NCBI GenBank assembly: GCA_944319885.1
Contig: CALUFC010000004.1
Coordinates: forward strand, 1 to 64,000
Reading direction: 5' to 3'
From: an uncultured Coriobacteriaceae bacterium
Lineage (GTDB): Bacteria; Actinomycetota; Coriobacteriia; Coriobacteriales; Coriobacteriaceae
Length of the DNA: 64,000 bases
Shown here: positions 18,040 to 26,479 of the stretch, piece by piece
Numbering within the stretch: the first letter of the stretch is position 1
Layout of the letters: every line of letters begins with the position of its first letter
Notes under the pieces: model-generated
What the model saw: only the letters and a program-made list of their open reading frames with translations
What the model was told of the DNA's origin: nothing
Databases searched by the model: none
Translations under genes and position numbers: made by a program

Positions 18040-18109
18040 GGTCGCGACGGCATATCTCGGCAGCGCCCGTGCGTGGCGGCTTCGATACGGCTGCTTTGCC
18101 ACGGCTTGA

Positions 18110-18166
18110 AGAATAATTCTATCTCGTTACATATTCATGTCGAATGCAGGTTATCCCGTAAACTAT
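18110..18166 (+). promoter_or_regulatory. Possible promoter and ARG-box region of argR
   Basis: AGAATAATTCT (18110-18120) is a perfect palindrome resembling half of an ARG box, and ATATTCA (18131-18137) carries the TGAATAT half-site on the other strand. TAAACT (18159-18164) could be the -10 element. ArgR commonly represses its own gene, so autoregulation is plausible but rests only on these AT-rich half-sites. Confidence 0.35.
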
Positions 18167-18213
18167 GCAAGCAGAATGAAAGATTCGGGCTGCTTTATAG
18201 GGAGAATGCGATT

Positions 18214-18663
18214 ATGGCAAAGCGGCGCAGCGGGAGGCAGGGCGCGATTCGCGAGATCGTGCGGAACAACAATATCCGCACGCAGCGGATGCTGGTAGAT
18301 GAGCTCAAAGCGTACGGGTACGATTGCACGCAGGCCACGGTATCGCGCGATATCGCCGACATGGGCCTGCGCAAGCTCCCTGAGGGGGTCTACGTGCTCG
18401 CGGAGGACCTCCATCTGCAGCGCATGGTATCGGATCTGGTGGTCGACGTGCTGCGGACCGATAACCTCGTGCTCATCAAGGCGCAGCCGGGGACCGCATC
18501 GGGTATCGCCGCCGCGGTCGATGCCGCCGAGCTGCCCGACGTGCTCGGTTCGCTTGCGGGCAACGACACCATTCTCGTGATCGCGCGGACCGCCGAGGAC
18601 GGCGCGCGCTTCGAGACGCTCATCGCGAAACTTGGCAATCTACGGAAGCAGGTTCAGGCATGA
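18214..18663 (+). CDS. argR: Arginine repressor ArgR
   Basis: This 149-residue transcription factor represses arginine synthesis in the presence of arginine. The N-terminal winged helix has DCTQATVSRDIADMGLRKLP. The C-terminal hexamerisation and arginine-binding domain has QPGTASGIAAAVDAAELPDV then LAGNDTILVIART. AGGGAGA sits at 18199-18205, before ATG 18214. No arginine biosynthesis gene is adjacent; the carbamoyltransferase and carbamate kinase are 17 kb away. The stop codon overlaps the start of a tiny membrane peptide gene. Confidence 0.93.
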   Translation: MAKRRSGRQGAIREIVRNNNIRTQRMLVDELKAYGYDCTQATVSRDIADMGLRKLPEGVYVLAEDLHLQRMVSDLVVDVLRTDNLVLIKAQPGTASGIAAAVDAAELPDVLGSLAGNDTILVIARTAEDGARFETLIAKLGNLRKQVQA

Positions 18664-18758
18664 TCGCGTTCATTCATATCGCCTTGATGGCGCTCATCAT
18701 CCTGTTGCCCATCGCGCTCGTGGCGCTGCTGGTGTATTACTTCCTGCATACGCGCTGA
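18660..18758 (+). CDS. 32-residue membrane peptide overlapping argR
   Basis: ATG 18660 overlaps the argR stop in an ATGA arrangement, and the frame closes with TGA 18756-18758. The product is 32 residues with one long hydrophobic segment (ALMALIILLPIALVALLVYY) and a short basic end, so a single-pass membrane peptide is likely. It matches no family I know. Translational coupling to argR is the main support that it is real. Confidence 0.5.
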   Translation: MIAFIHIALMALIILLPIALVALLVYYFLHTR

Positions 18759-18859
18759 GCGCAGGCGTCGAGCGTGCGCCACGGTCTGAGATGAGGGCAG
18801 GGCGGCGCACGTGCTTCGAACGCCTGCTGCTGGCGTTACCGCTTTTCTCGATACGAAAC

Positions 18860-18892
18860 GGGCCCGAATCCGCGTGGACTCGGGCCCTTCAT
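18860..18892. terminator. Bidirectional terminator between argR and the PBP gene
   Basis: GGGCCCGAATCC (18860-18871) pairs with GGACTCGGGCCC (18876-18887) around GCGT. TTCATT follows on the plus strand and GTTTCG on the minus strand. It stands between two converging transcripts, argR plus the small peptide and the penicillin-binding protein. Confidence 0.6.
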
Positions 18893-18914
18893 TGTGGATG
18901 TGGGAGGGCTACTC

Positions 18915-21200
18915 TTACTCGGTTTCACCGCCAGTGCCGCCGCCGGTTTCACCGCCGCCGGTGCCGCCGCCTTCGGAACCGCCGCCAGTGCCACCGCTAC
19001 CGGTTTCACCGCCGCCGGCTCCGCCGCCTTCGGAACCGCCGCCAGTGCCACCGCTACCGGTTTCACCGCCGCCGGCTCCGCCGCCGGGGTTGGTGCCACC
19101 GCCCGTGCTCGGGGTCGTGGGAGGCGTCGTGGTGGTGCCGGAGTCGGTGGGAGGCTGCTGCTGGTTCGCATTGGGATCCGTGACCTCGGCCTCGGAGTCG
19201 TCGATCGTCTCCTCATCCGATTCGGTCTCAAAACCGCCGTACTCAAGCTGCTCGCCATCGACCTCCCACACCGAGTTGTCCTTATACGTGGGCTTCTCAT
19301 CGGTCGAGGGGAATTCCTCGCGATCGAGCCCGTCGAGGACGGTGTTGAGGAACTCGCGCGCGATGGGCAGCGTGAGATCGGTGTTGTGCGCATCATGGCC
19401 GTTGATGCGGATGGTCTCGTTCGCCGTATGACCGCACCAGATCGCGAGCGTGTACTGCGGGGTCAGGCCGCAGAACCACAGGTCGATGGTATCGGTGGTG
19501 GTGCCGGTCTTGCCCGCGAAGGGCTGGTCGACCGAGAGGCGCGCACGGTACGCCGTGCCGCCGCTGTGCTCGACGACGCCCTCGAGCACCTCGATGATCG
19601 CGTCGTTTACGGCGGGATCGATAACCTGCTCGGAGGTATCTTCATGCTCGTAGATGACCTCGCCATCGCGGTTGGTGATCTGCGTGATCGCGATGGCGTC
19701 ACGATGCACGCCGCCGGCCGCGAAGGTGGAATAGGCCTCGGCCATCTGGAGCGTGGAAAGCGAGGTCACGCCCAGGGTGAGCGAGGGAACATCCTGCATG
19801 GCGGAGGTGTCGATGCCCAGCCGGCTGCACATATTGATGACCTTGTCGTTGCCAATGGCCTTGGCAACCTGCACGTAGCCGGTGTTCGATGAAAGCTCGG
19901 TTGCGCGGGCGAGCGAGATGGTGCCGTAGCTCGAGCCGTTGACGTTCTGGACCTTGTACTCCTCGCGCCCGTTCTTAAAGGTCTGGGGCGAGTTGCAGTT
20001 GATCATGATATCGGGGTTCATGCCGTCCTCGATCGCGGCGGCGAGGGTGAACGCCTTGAACGAGGAACCCGTCTGGCGCTGCGCCGTGGCGTGATTGACG
20101 TGCTGGCTGTCGGCGTAGTAGTCGCGGCCACCCACCATGGCGCGGATGGCTCCGGTCTTGGAGTCGAGCACGGTCATGCCCGCCTCGAGCCCGTCGATGC
20201 CCACCTCATCAAGGCGGGAGGTGACCGCCGATTCGGCTGCCGCCTGCACGTTGGGGTCGATGGTGGTCTGCACGGTCATGCCGCCGGAGAAGATCGAGTC
20301 GTAGGAGAACTCGTCGTTCAGGAGCTGGCGCACGTAATCGACGAAATAGGGATACGCGTACACGTCGACACCGGTGCCCGAGGACTCGGAGACGTTGAGC
20401 GAGATGGGCTCGGCCTGCGCGGCGTCATGCTCTTCCTGGGTGATGTCGCCGTTGGAGAGCATGCGGTCGAGTACCGTGTTGCGACGCTGGGTTGCGAGGT
20501 CGGGGTTCACCGTGGGGTCATAGCGCGAGGGCGAGTTGGGAAGGCCCACGAGCAGCGCCGCCTCGGCGAGCGTGAGGTCGGCGGCGCTCTTGGAGAGATA
20601 TGTGTTCGCCGCGGCTTCGATGCCGTAGGCGCCGTGACCAAAGTAGATGGTGTTGAGGTACATCATCAAGATCTCGTCTTTGGAGTAGATCTCCTCCATC
20701 TTGAGGGCGAGATACGCCTCGCGCACCTTGCGCTCGATAGTCACGTCGAACTGCTCGTCGGAGAGGATCGTGTTGCGCACGAGCTGCTGGGTGATGGTGG
20801 ATGCGCCCTCGGAGCCGCCGGTGAGCTGCACCACCGCGGCGCGCGCGATGCCGTAGAGGTCGACGCCGTTGTGCTCGTAGAAGCGCTCGTCCTCGGTATC
20901 CACCGTGCCGGTGAGCACGTATGGGGAGACCTGATCGATCGAGACGCTCTTGCGGTTCTGCGAATAGAACGAGGCGATCTCGTTGCCGTGCGCGTCGAGG
21001 ATGGTGGTCGGCTCGCTGGCAAGGTAGAGATCGGCATTGGTGTAGTCGGGAAGATCCTGCAGCCATCTGCTGACGTTGCCCATCATGCCGATGCCGAAGG
21101 CGACGCCGGCGATGAGGAAGAATCCTAAAAACGATAGGACGATGACGGGTGCGGTGTGCGATCTTGAGCGGTTACGGCGCTGACGCTCGCGAGGACCCAT
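18915..21200 (-). CDS. Class A penicillin-binding protein (transglycosylase/transpeptidase)
   Basis: This 761-residue bifunctional enzyme polymerises and cross-links peptidoglycan outside the membrane. A basic N-terminus and one membrane segment (about 18-40) are followed by the GT51 transglycosylase domain (TEDERFYEHNGVD with E103, then GASTITQQLVRN, RKVREAYLALKMEE and KDEILMMYLNTIYFGHGAYG). The transpeptidase has SSFK with nucleophile S379, SSN and KTG. The last 60 or so residues are Gly/Ser/Glu/Thr-rich with a 19-residue unit repeated twice. I chose ATG at 21200, with AGGAGG just upstream; the frame runs on 5-prime only as a shadow of the divergent U32 gene. Confidence 0.94.
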   Translation of the reverse strand: MGPRERQRRNRSRSHTAPVIVLSFLGFFLIAGVAFGIGMMGNVSRWLQDLPDYTNADLYLASEPTTILDAHGNEIASFYSQNRKSVSIDQVSPYVLTGTVDTEDERFYEHNGVDLYGIARAAVVQLTGGSEGASTITQQLVRNTILSDEQFDVTIERKVREAYLALKMEEIYSKDEILMMYLNTIYFGHGAYGIEAAANTYLSKSAADLTLAEAALLVGLPNSPSRYDPTVNPDLATQRRNTVLDRMLSNGDITQEEHDAAQAEPISLNVSESSGTGVDVYAYPYFVDYVRQLLNDEFSYDSIFSGGMTVQTTIDPNVQAAAESAVTSRLDEVGIDGLEAGMTVLDSKTGAIRAMVGGRDYYADSQHVNHATAQRQTGSSFKAFTLAAAIEDGMNPDIMINCNSPQTFKNGREEYKVQNVNGSSYGTISLARATELSSNTGYVQVAKAIGNDKVINMCSRLGIDTSAMQDVPSLTLGVTSLSTLQMAEAYSTFAAGGVHRDAIAITQITNRDGEVIYEHEDTSEQVIDPAVNDAIIEVLEGVVEHSGGTAYRARLSVDQPFAGKTGTTTDTIDLWFCGLTPQYTLAIWCGHTANETIRINGHDAHNTDLTLPIAREFLNTVLDGLDREEFPSTDEKPTYKDNSVWEVDGEQLEYGGFETESDEETIDDSEAEVTDPNANQQQPPTDSGTTTTPPTTPSTGGGTNPGGGAGGGETGSGGTGGGSEGGGAGGGETGSGGTGGGSEGGGTGGGETGGGTGGETE
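18964..19077. repeat. Two identical 57-bp tandem units in the PBP tail
   Basis: Units 18964-19020 and 19021-19077 are identical and encode a 19-residue Gly/Ser/Glu/Thr segment twice, with partial units on both sides. Because 57 is a multiple of three, copy number can change without breaking the frame, so this is a likely length-variable site. The tail may thread through or anchor in the wall. Confidence 0.85.
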
Positions 21201-21398
21201 GGAGACCTCCTGGTGGCCTGCGGGCGCTCGGGCCCGCGAAAACACGTACAGAAATACATACACATTACCGCAACACGCCTGCAAGGGGGCTCGTGTATCC
21301 TTATCAATGGCAAATTCCAAACTGATTGCATACCTTGGAGACGCGGCGGTGTATCTGCTGCGTTGGCGTGGCGTTGTCGATGGAGAGGGGGTGCTTGG

Positions 21399-23375
21399 AT
21401 GGCGCGGGATAACGGGGCGGTTCAAGAGATGGTTCGGGTACCCGAGCTCCTTGCGCCCGCGGGCACGCTCGACGCGCTGCTTGTCGCCGTGGCGGCGGGG
21501 GCCGATGCGGTCTACGCGGGGCTCGGGGCACTGAACGCCCGCGCGGCGCTCGCCGGGTTCACCTTGGAGGATCTGGCGCGCGGCTGCGAGGTGGCGCATG
21601 CCCACGGGAGCCGCGTGTACGTGACGCTCAACGTGGTTGTCTACGATGACGAGCTTGCCTACGCGCTCAAGCTCGCCCGCGCGGTGCTCGCCGTGGGCGC
21701 GGACGCCATCATCGTATCCGATGTGGGCCTTATCCGCCTGCTGCGCGAGGAGCTTCCCGAGGCCGAGCTGCATCTTTCGACGCAGGCGGGCGCGGCGAGC
21801 GCGCAGGCGGTGGCGTTCGCGGCGCGCGAGCTGGGTGTGGCGCGCGTCACCTGCGCGCGCGAGCTCTCCTGCGACGAGCTGCGCCAGCTTGCTGAGACGG
21901 GCGTGCCCATCGAGGCGTTCTGCCACGGCGCCATCTGCATCGCGTATTCGGGCGCCTGCGCGTTCTCCGCGCTCAGGCGCGGTCGTTCGGCGCTTCGGGG
22001 CGACTGCACGCAGCCATGCCGGCAATCGTATGGGCTTGTCGATGGCGCGGGCGTATCGCATGTCGAGGACCCGCATGCCGTGAAGCTGCTCTGCCCGCGC
22101 GACTACCTCGGTATACGACATGTCGAGGCTATGGCGCGCACCGGCGTTGCGTCCCTCAAGATCGAGGGACGCATGAAAAACCCCGACTACGTGTACAACG
22201 TGGTGCGCACGTACCGCATGGCGCTCGATGCCGTGCGCGCCGGCGTACCCTACGATGCCGATGCGCTCGAGCGGCAGCTCGGCCGTTCGTTCAACCGCGG
22301 TTTCTCCGATGCGTACCCGCGTGGGGATGAGGCAGCGTGCGGCGCGGCGCTCATGAGCTTGGAGCGATCGTGCAACCAGGGCGTGCGCGTGGGCGAGGTG
22401 GTCGATCGCCGCCGCCACGAGATCTGCGTTGCCTTCGACGGGGCGGTAGGCGCGGGCGATACGCTCGAGGTGCACACGATCCTGCCGGCTGATGCCGGGC
22501 GCGACGTGCCGCGCCGCTGGCCCATGGTGCCCATGCCCTGCGACGCGGCGCCGGGGGAGCGCATATGGGTGCGGTGCAAACGGCGCGTTGAGGTTGGGAG
22601 CCAGGTGTTCGTCACCGCAAGCGCCCGTGTGCTGGTCGAGACCGCAACGGTGCTCGAGCGGATGCGTGCCGAGGCGGCGGCAGTCGCGTGTGCGGACGTG
22701 TCGGCGCTGCCCGATGCTCCGCATGACCGTGCGCACGACGTCCCTGCGCCCGAAGCGGTTGACGTGCGGTGCATCCTGACGGAGCTCGTGGACGATGCGC
22801 GCGCGGCGGCACGTGCGCTCGCGCTCTCGCCGGCGCGCGAGGTCGCTGTGTGCGCGTGGCGCATCGAGGACGATCCCGCGTGGGATGGCTTGCTGCCGCA
22901 GCTCACGGTCATGCTCGACGAGACCATGCGCGCCGCCGATGTGGCGGCCGTGCGGTATCTGTGCGGTCGTGCGCGGCGCGTCATCTGCCGCAATATCGGC
23001 CAGCTGCCGCTTGCAATCGAGGCGCAGGTGCCGTTCGACGTCGCATGTCCTCTTGCTGTGGCGAACGCGCACGCCGCGAGGTGCTGTGCAGATCTGGGCG
23101 CTCGGCGTATCTACCTTGCCGACGAGGTTCCGCCTCGGGTGGCGGCGAGTTTGGCGAGCGCGGTTCCGGCGGTCGAGATCGTGCACGGCTGCCCCGGTGC
23201 GCGCGAGCTCATGGTCATGGAGCACTGCGTTCTGTCTGTCGAGGGGCCGTGCGGTGGCGACTGCGCCGCATGCACACGGCGTCGCGAACCGCGGATGCTC
23301 GTCGATGCGTCGGGCGCGTACCTGCCGGTGGTCGTGGACGCGCGCGGGCGTTCGCGCGTGTTCGACGCCCGCTAG
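21399..23375 (+). CDS. U32 peptidase family protein (RlhA-like)
   Basis: This 658-residue protein opens with PELLAPAGTLDALLVAVAAG and contains the U32 signature CHGAICIAYSGACAFSALR with later cysteines in GDCTQPCRQ. LCPRDYLGI and SLKIEGRMKNPDYVYNVVR follow. A further C-terminal part ends in a GGDCAACTRRRE cysteine cluster. Several family members (RlhA, TrhP, UbiUV) act in rRNA or tRNA hydroxylation or carry iron-sulfur clusters rather than being proteases. The long form with the extra domain most resembles RlhA, which hydroxylates a 23S rRNA cytidine. ATG 21399 follows GGAGAGGGG. Confidence 0.8.
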   Translation: MARDNGAVQEMVRVPELLAPAGTLDALLVAVAAGADAVYAGLGALNARAALAGFTLEDLARGCEVAHAHGSRVYVTLNVVVYDDELAYALKLARAVLAVGADAIIVSDVGLIRLLREELPEAELHLSTQAGAASAQAVAFAARELGVARVTCARELSCDELRQLAETGVPIEAFCHGAICIAYSGACAFSALRRGRSALRGDCTQPCRQSYGLVDGAGVSHVEDPHAVKLLCPRDYLGIRHVEAMARTGVASLKIEGRMKNPDYVYNVVRTYRMALDAVRAGVPYDADALERQLGRSFNRGFSDAYPRGDEAACGAALMSLERSCNQGVRVGEVVDRRRHEICVAFDGAVGAGDTLEVHTILPADAGRDVPRRWPMVPMPCDAAPGERIWVRCKRRVEVGSQVFVTASARVLVETATVLERMRAEAAAVACADVSALPDAPHDRAHDVPAPEAVDVRCILTELVDDARAAARALALSPAREVAVCAWRIEDDPAWDGLLPQLTVMLDETMRAADVAAVRYLCGRARRVICRNIGQLPLAIEAQVPFDVACPLAVANAHAARCCADLGARRIYLADEVPPRVAASLASAVPAVEIVHGCPGARELMVMEHCVLSVEGPCGGDCAACTRRREPRMLVDASGAYLPVVVDARGRSRVFDAR

Positions 23376-23534
23376 CTCCTCATCGCCGAGCCTTGGGCTG
23401 CGCGCTCATTTCGGCATGCATAGTCTGTATTGCAACTTGTTTTCGGCTACACTAAACAGGTTACGTGTATACGAGCACCGCCCGTACGGCGCTTGCGGCA
23501 GGGCGAGGGTGCTGGAAATCAGGAGGACAGAACC

Positions 23535-24749
23535 GTGTTGCCAGTTGACGAGCAGATGCGCATCATCACATCCGGTGCCGCTCAGATCGTGCCCGAGGCC
23601 GACCTGAGGAAGAAGCTCGAGCGCGGTGTGCCGCTCAACATCAAGCTCGGCGTCGATCCCACCAGCCCGGATCTGCATCTGGGGCATGCGGTGCCGTTGC
23701 GCAAGATGCGCCAGTTCCAGGATCTCGGCCACAAGGTCACCCTCATCATCGGCAACGGCACGGCCATGATCGGCGATCCGTCGGGCAAGAACGCCACGCG
23801 TCCGCAGCTCACGCAGGAGCAGGTCGAGGCCAACGCCGCTACCTATGTCGAGCAAGCCATGAAGATCCTCGACCCCGAGAAGACCACGATTGTGCACAAC
23901 GGCGACTGGATCCTCTCGCTCGACTTGAAGGGCATGCTCGAGCTCTGCAGCAAGTTCACCGTGGCGCGCATCTTGGAGCGCGACGACTTCACCAAGCGTT
24001 ACCAGTCGCAGACGCCCATCGCCCTGCATGAGTTCCTCTACCCGGTGATGCAGGCGTTCGACTCGGTGAAGATCAAGGCCGATGTGGAGATGGGTGGCAC
24101 CGACCAGCTCTTCAACCTGCTCGCCGGCCGCGAGCTCATGGAGAAGATGGGCATGGAGCCGCAGGTTGCGCTCACGATGCCCCTGCTCGAGGGTACCGAT
24201 GGCGTGCGCAAGATGTCCAAGAGCTATGGCAACTACGTGGGCCTCACCGATGAGCCGGCCGACGCCTTCGGCAAGGTCATGTCCATCCCGGACGAGATGA
24301 TCGGCAAGTACTATCGCCTTGCCTCGACGCTCTCCGTGGACGAGGTCGATGCGATCGATGCCGCGCTCGCCGATGGCTCCGCTAATCCGTACGAACTCAA
24401 GCGCGCGCTCGCGGTGAATATCGTCGACGCATATCACGGCGCCGGCGCGGGCGAGGAGGCGAAGGCGGCCTTCGACCGCGTGTTCAAGCAGGACGAGCTG
24501 CCTGAAGACATCGCCGAGGTCGAGGTCGATCTGACGCCCAACGACCAGGGTCTTGTGTATCTCGCTGGTGTACTCAAGAACACCGGGCTCGCTCCCTCGG
24601 TGAGCGAGGCGCGCCGCCTGATCGATGGCGGCGGCGTAAAGATCGACCAGCAGGCCGTTGAGCCCAAGGCGTACAACATCGCGCCCGACCGCATTCACGC
24701 CGGCTCGGTGCTGCAGGTGGGCAAGCGCAAGTTCGCGCGCATCAAGTAG
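23535..24749 (+). CDS. tyrS: Tyrosyl-tRNA synthetase
   Basis: This 404-residue class I synthetase charges tRNA-Tyr. The HIGH-type motif is HLGH at 48-51 in LGVDPTSPDLHLGHAV, KMSKS is at 226-230, and an S4-like RNA-binding domain closes the protein (VSEARRLIDGGGVKIDQQAV). It belongs to the TyrZ-like branch rather than the E. coli TyrS branch. GTG 23535 stands eight bases after AGGAGG (23521-23526). I looked for a T-box in the 159-bp leader and saw no clear conserved T-box sequence. Confidence 0.94.
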   Translation: MLPVDEQMRIITSGAAQIVPEADLRKKLERGVPLNIKLGVDPTSPDLHLGHAVPLRKMRQFQDLGHKVTLIIGNGTAMIGDPSGKNATRPQLTQEQVEANAATYVEQAMKILDPEKTTIVHNGDWILSLDLKGMLELCSKFTVARILERDDFTKRYQSQTPIALHEFLYPVMQAFDSVKIKADVEMGGTDQLFNLLAGRELMEKMGMEPQVALTMPLLEGTDGVRKMSKSYGNYVGLTDEPADAFGKVMSIPDEMIGKYYRLASTLSVDEVDAIDAALADGSANPYELKRALAVNIVDAYHGAGAGEEAKAAFDRVFKQDELPEDIAEVEVDLTPNDQGLVYLAGVLKNTGLAPSVSEARRLIDGGGVKIDQQAVEPKAYNIAPDRIHAGSVLQVGKRKFARIK

Positions 24750-24825
24750 TTCGCGACGGTCACCATTCATCGCGTCTGCGCCCATCGAGCCTTCGCTCGA
24801 CGTTCTCGTTCCGCATCAGCGCGAA

Positions 24826-25199
24826 GTGGTCACGACGCAAGACCTATGGGCAGCATGCCCATAGGTCCGGCCATCTGATGGTCACGATGCGACACCTATG
24901 GGTGGCTTGTCGCTCACATCACGCGTCCGATGGTCACGGCAAGGGACCTATGGGCGATCGCTACGCAAGAGAGGCCTTATAGGCATCCATAGAGATGCCT
25001 ATAAGGCTATGTTTCTAGGAAAAAAGCTGCATCAGGCAAGGGGAGCAGCGCTGACGCTACGCTCTCATCGCCCATAGGTCCCTCAAGTTGACCACGAAAC
25101 ACCCATTGCCGCGCGCTCGTAACCCATAACCCTCTCGCCGTGACCATCCCGCGCGTGTTGTTGCGCGCCACGTGCCCATACCCCTCGCGTCGTGACCAC
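24826..25199. repeat. Mirrored array of six 26-bp repeats at 52-bp period
   Basis: Units at 24826-24851, 24878-24903 and 24930-24955 lie on the plus strand. Units at 25070-25095, 25122-25147 and 25174-25199 lie on the minus strand. Each is 26 bp and opens with RTGGTCA, continued as CG in five of six, and closes with TATGGGY in all six. Within each arm the spacing is exactly 52 bp, leaving 26-bp spacers that differ from one another. The 114-bp centre holds a perfect 14-bp hairpin (24974-24987 with 24994-25007). Spacer one carries an inverted GCCCATAGGTC that folds back on unit one. I know no element of this form; iteron-like protein sites are the simplest reading. Confidence 0.85.
24974..25007. 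repeat. Perfect 14-bp hairpin at the centre of the array
   Basis: GCCTTATAGGCATC (24974-24987) pairs exactly with 24994-25007 around a six-base loop. It lies in the 114-bp segment between the two arms of the repeat array, but off the exact midpoint (about 25012). The following sequence is TATGTTTCTAGG rather than a T-run. Confidence 0.7.
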
Positions 25200-25443
25200 A
25201 GGCAGGGCACGCGGGCTGCCAGCTGCGACGCAGAGGATCGTGGTGCGCCTCGGGAGCGGTGCGTGCTCACATAATCCACAAAGGCGCTCACAGCTCATGA
25301 GGGAGCATGCCGGTATGCGCTACCAGCGCGTGTGAGATACGTGTGAGATAGTGCGAACTATCTGTTGGATTCCTGTTAGAGCATAAAAGAAAGCGCAGGT
25401 AAAACGCTATGCAAGCCCATGAATCGGTGCTAGCGTGTCTTTC

Positions 25444-26445
25444 ATGGATACCTGTCTTTTTGGCATAACGGCATTCGAGGTGCTGCGTGAGAGCGATCGG
25501 CTGTTGCCCGGTCTCATGAGCATGCCGCGCACGGCAAAGTTGTCGCGCTGCGGCGTGCCCCGCGCGTCGGATATCTCGGACCCCCTCGCTGCCCTTGGTG
25601 CAGCGACCTCGCCTGTGCATATTCTTGTCGATTCGGGTTCGCATATCCATGCGCCAGCGGGAATTGTCAGACATGTCTACAGCGGGTACGTTCCGCGGCG
25701 CTCGCTTATTCGCTGTGGACAAGGCCTATTGATCCCGGCGCCCGAGCTTTGCTTCGTACAGCTTGCCGATTCGCATGCTTCGCGTAGGGGCATGCATGCA
25801 GGGGATGCATATAGCCTACTCAAGCGAGAGATCGGGCTGACGCTCAAGGGATTTGAGCTTGTGGGCACCTATCGGTTGGATCCATCGTCGGACGAGGGCT
25901 TTCGAACGATGGCCGAACCGTACTGCGACAAGCATCGAATACAGCGCATGATCGATGAGATGCCTTCCGTCCGTGGCCGCGCACTCGCGCGGCGTGTGCT
26001 GGGGCAGGTGCGGGAGCGCTCCCATGCGCCGAGCGAGACGGCGATGGCGCTCCTCGTGGCGGGCCCGCGGCGCCTCGGCGGGATGGGCTTTACGGGCGCT
26101 GTGCTGAACTGGCAGGTTATGACGTCAGACGGGGAGCGCTACGTTGACCTGGGCTTTCCGGAACTCTCGATTGGCATGGAGTACAAAGGCAGGCGATATC
26201 ATCCTGAAGGTCGCGCCAACGAGGACGACCGCCGGGTGAACAGGCTTACGGGTTGCGGCATCACCATCTTCAACGTATGGCATGAAGACCTGGCGCGTCC
26301 GCAGCTGTTCGATGCGCTCATGCGAGATGTGGCGCGTGCAGCGGGCGTGCGTATTCGCATTCGAGATGCGGCGTTCAAAGTGCGCCAGGGCCTGTTGAGG
26401 TCGCTCGTGCTGCCACCGGTCACGCGGTACAACGACATCGCATAA
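25444..26445 (+). CDS. Nuclease-fold protein with DUF559/Vsr-like C-terminus
   Basis: This 333-residue protein has an N-terminal half resembling the helix-turn-helix and linker region of AbiEi-type proteins (GYVPRRSLIRCGQGLLIPAP). Its C-terminal domain carries a PD-(D/E)xK pattern: YVDLGFPELSIGMEYKGRRYH supplies D, E and K, followed by DDRRVNRLTGCGITIFNVWHEDL. Such proteins are common and usually solitary in actinobacteria; their function is unknown. There is no ribosome binding site before ATG 25444, and a GTG at 25435 is in frame, so a leaderless message is possible. No antitoxin or methylase partner is adjacent. The phased repeat array lies 245 bp upstream. Confidence 0.55.
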   Translation: MDTCLFGITAFEVLRESDRLLPGLMSMPRTAKLSRCGVPRASDISDPLAALGAATSPVHILVDSGSHIHAPAGIVRHVYSGYVPRRSLIRCGQGLLIPAPELCFVQLADSHASRRGMHAGDAYSLLKREIGLTLKGFELVGTYRLDPSSDEGFRTMAEPYCDKHRIQRMIDEMPSVRGRALARRVLGQVRERSHAPSETAMALLVAGPRRLGGMGFTGAVLNWQVMTSDGERYVDLGFPELSIGMEYKGRRYHPEGRANEDDRRVNRLTGCGITIFNVWHEDLARPQLFDALMRDVARAAGVRIRIRDAAFKVRQGLLRSLVLPPVTRYNDIA

Positions 26446-26479
26446 TGCGAATATGGGCGCTTGGTGGTGCGAAGCGCGG

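Larger units (their letters stand above)
24750..25443. other. 694-bp non-coding region with a phased repeat array
   Basis: No credible gene lies here. The main content is the 24826-25199 array described separately. Downstream of it, 25200-25443 holds the direct repeat GTGAGATA (twice, around 25333 and 25343), a 7-bp hairpin (AGATAGT 25346-25352 with ACTATCT 25357-25363), and an AT-rich stretch leading to a gene that lacks a Shine-Dalgarno site. Confidence 0.7.

Noticed and set aside
21201..23225. Extension of the penicillin-binding protein to 1436 residues
   Set aside because: The added 675 residues lie opposite the U32 family gene and lack homology; a good ribosome binding site and membrane start are present at 21200.
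23376..23534. T-box riboswitch upstream of tyrS
   Set aside because: Only a loose AGGGTG is seen; the conserved T-box sequence and terminator/antiterminator pair are missing.
24826..25199. CRISPR array
   Set aside because: The repeats are regularly spaced with distinct 26-bp spacers, but three are reversed relative to the other three, the units vary in sequence, and no cas gene is present.
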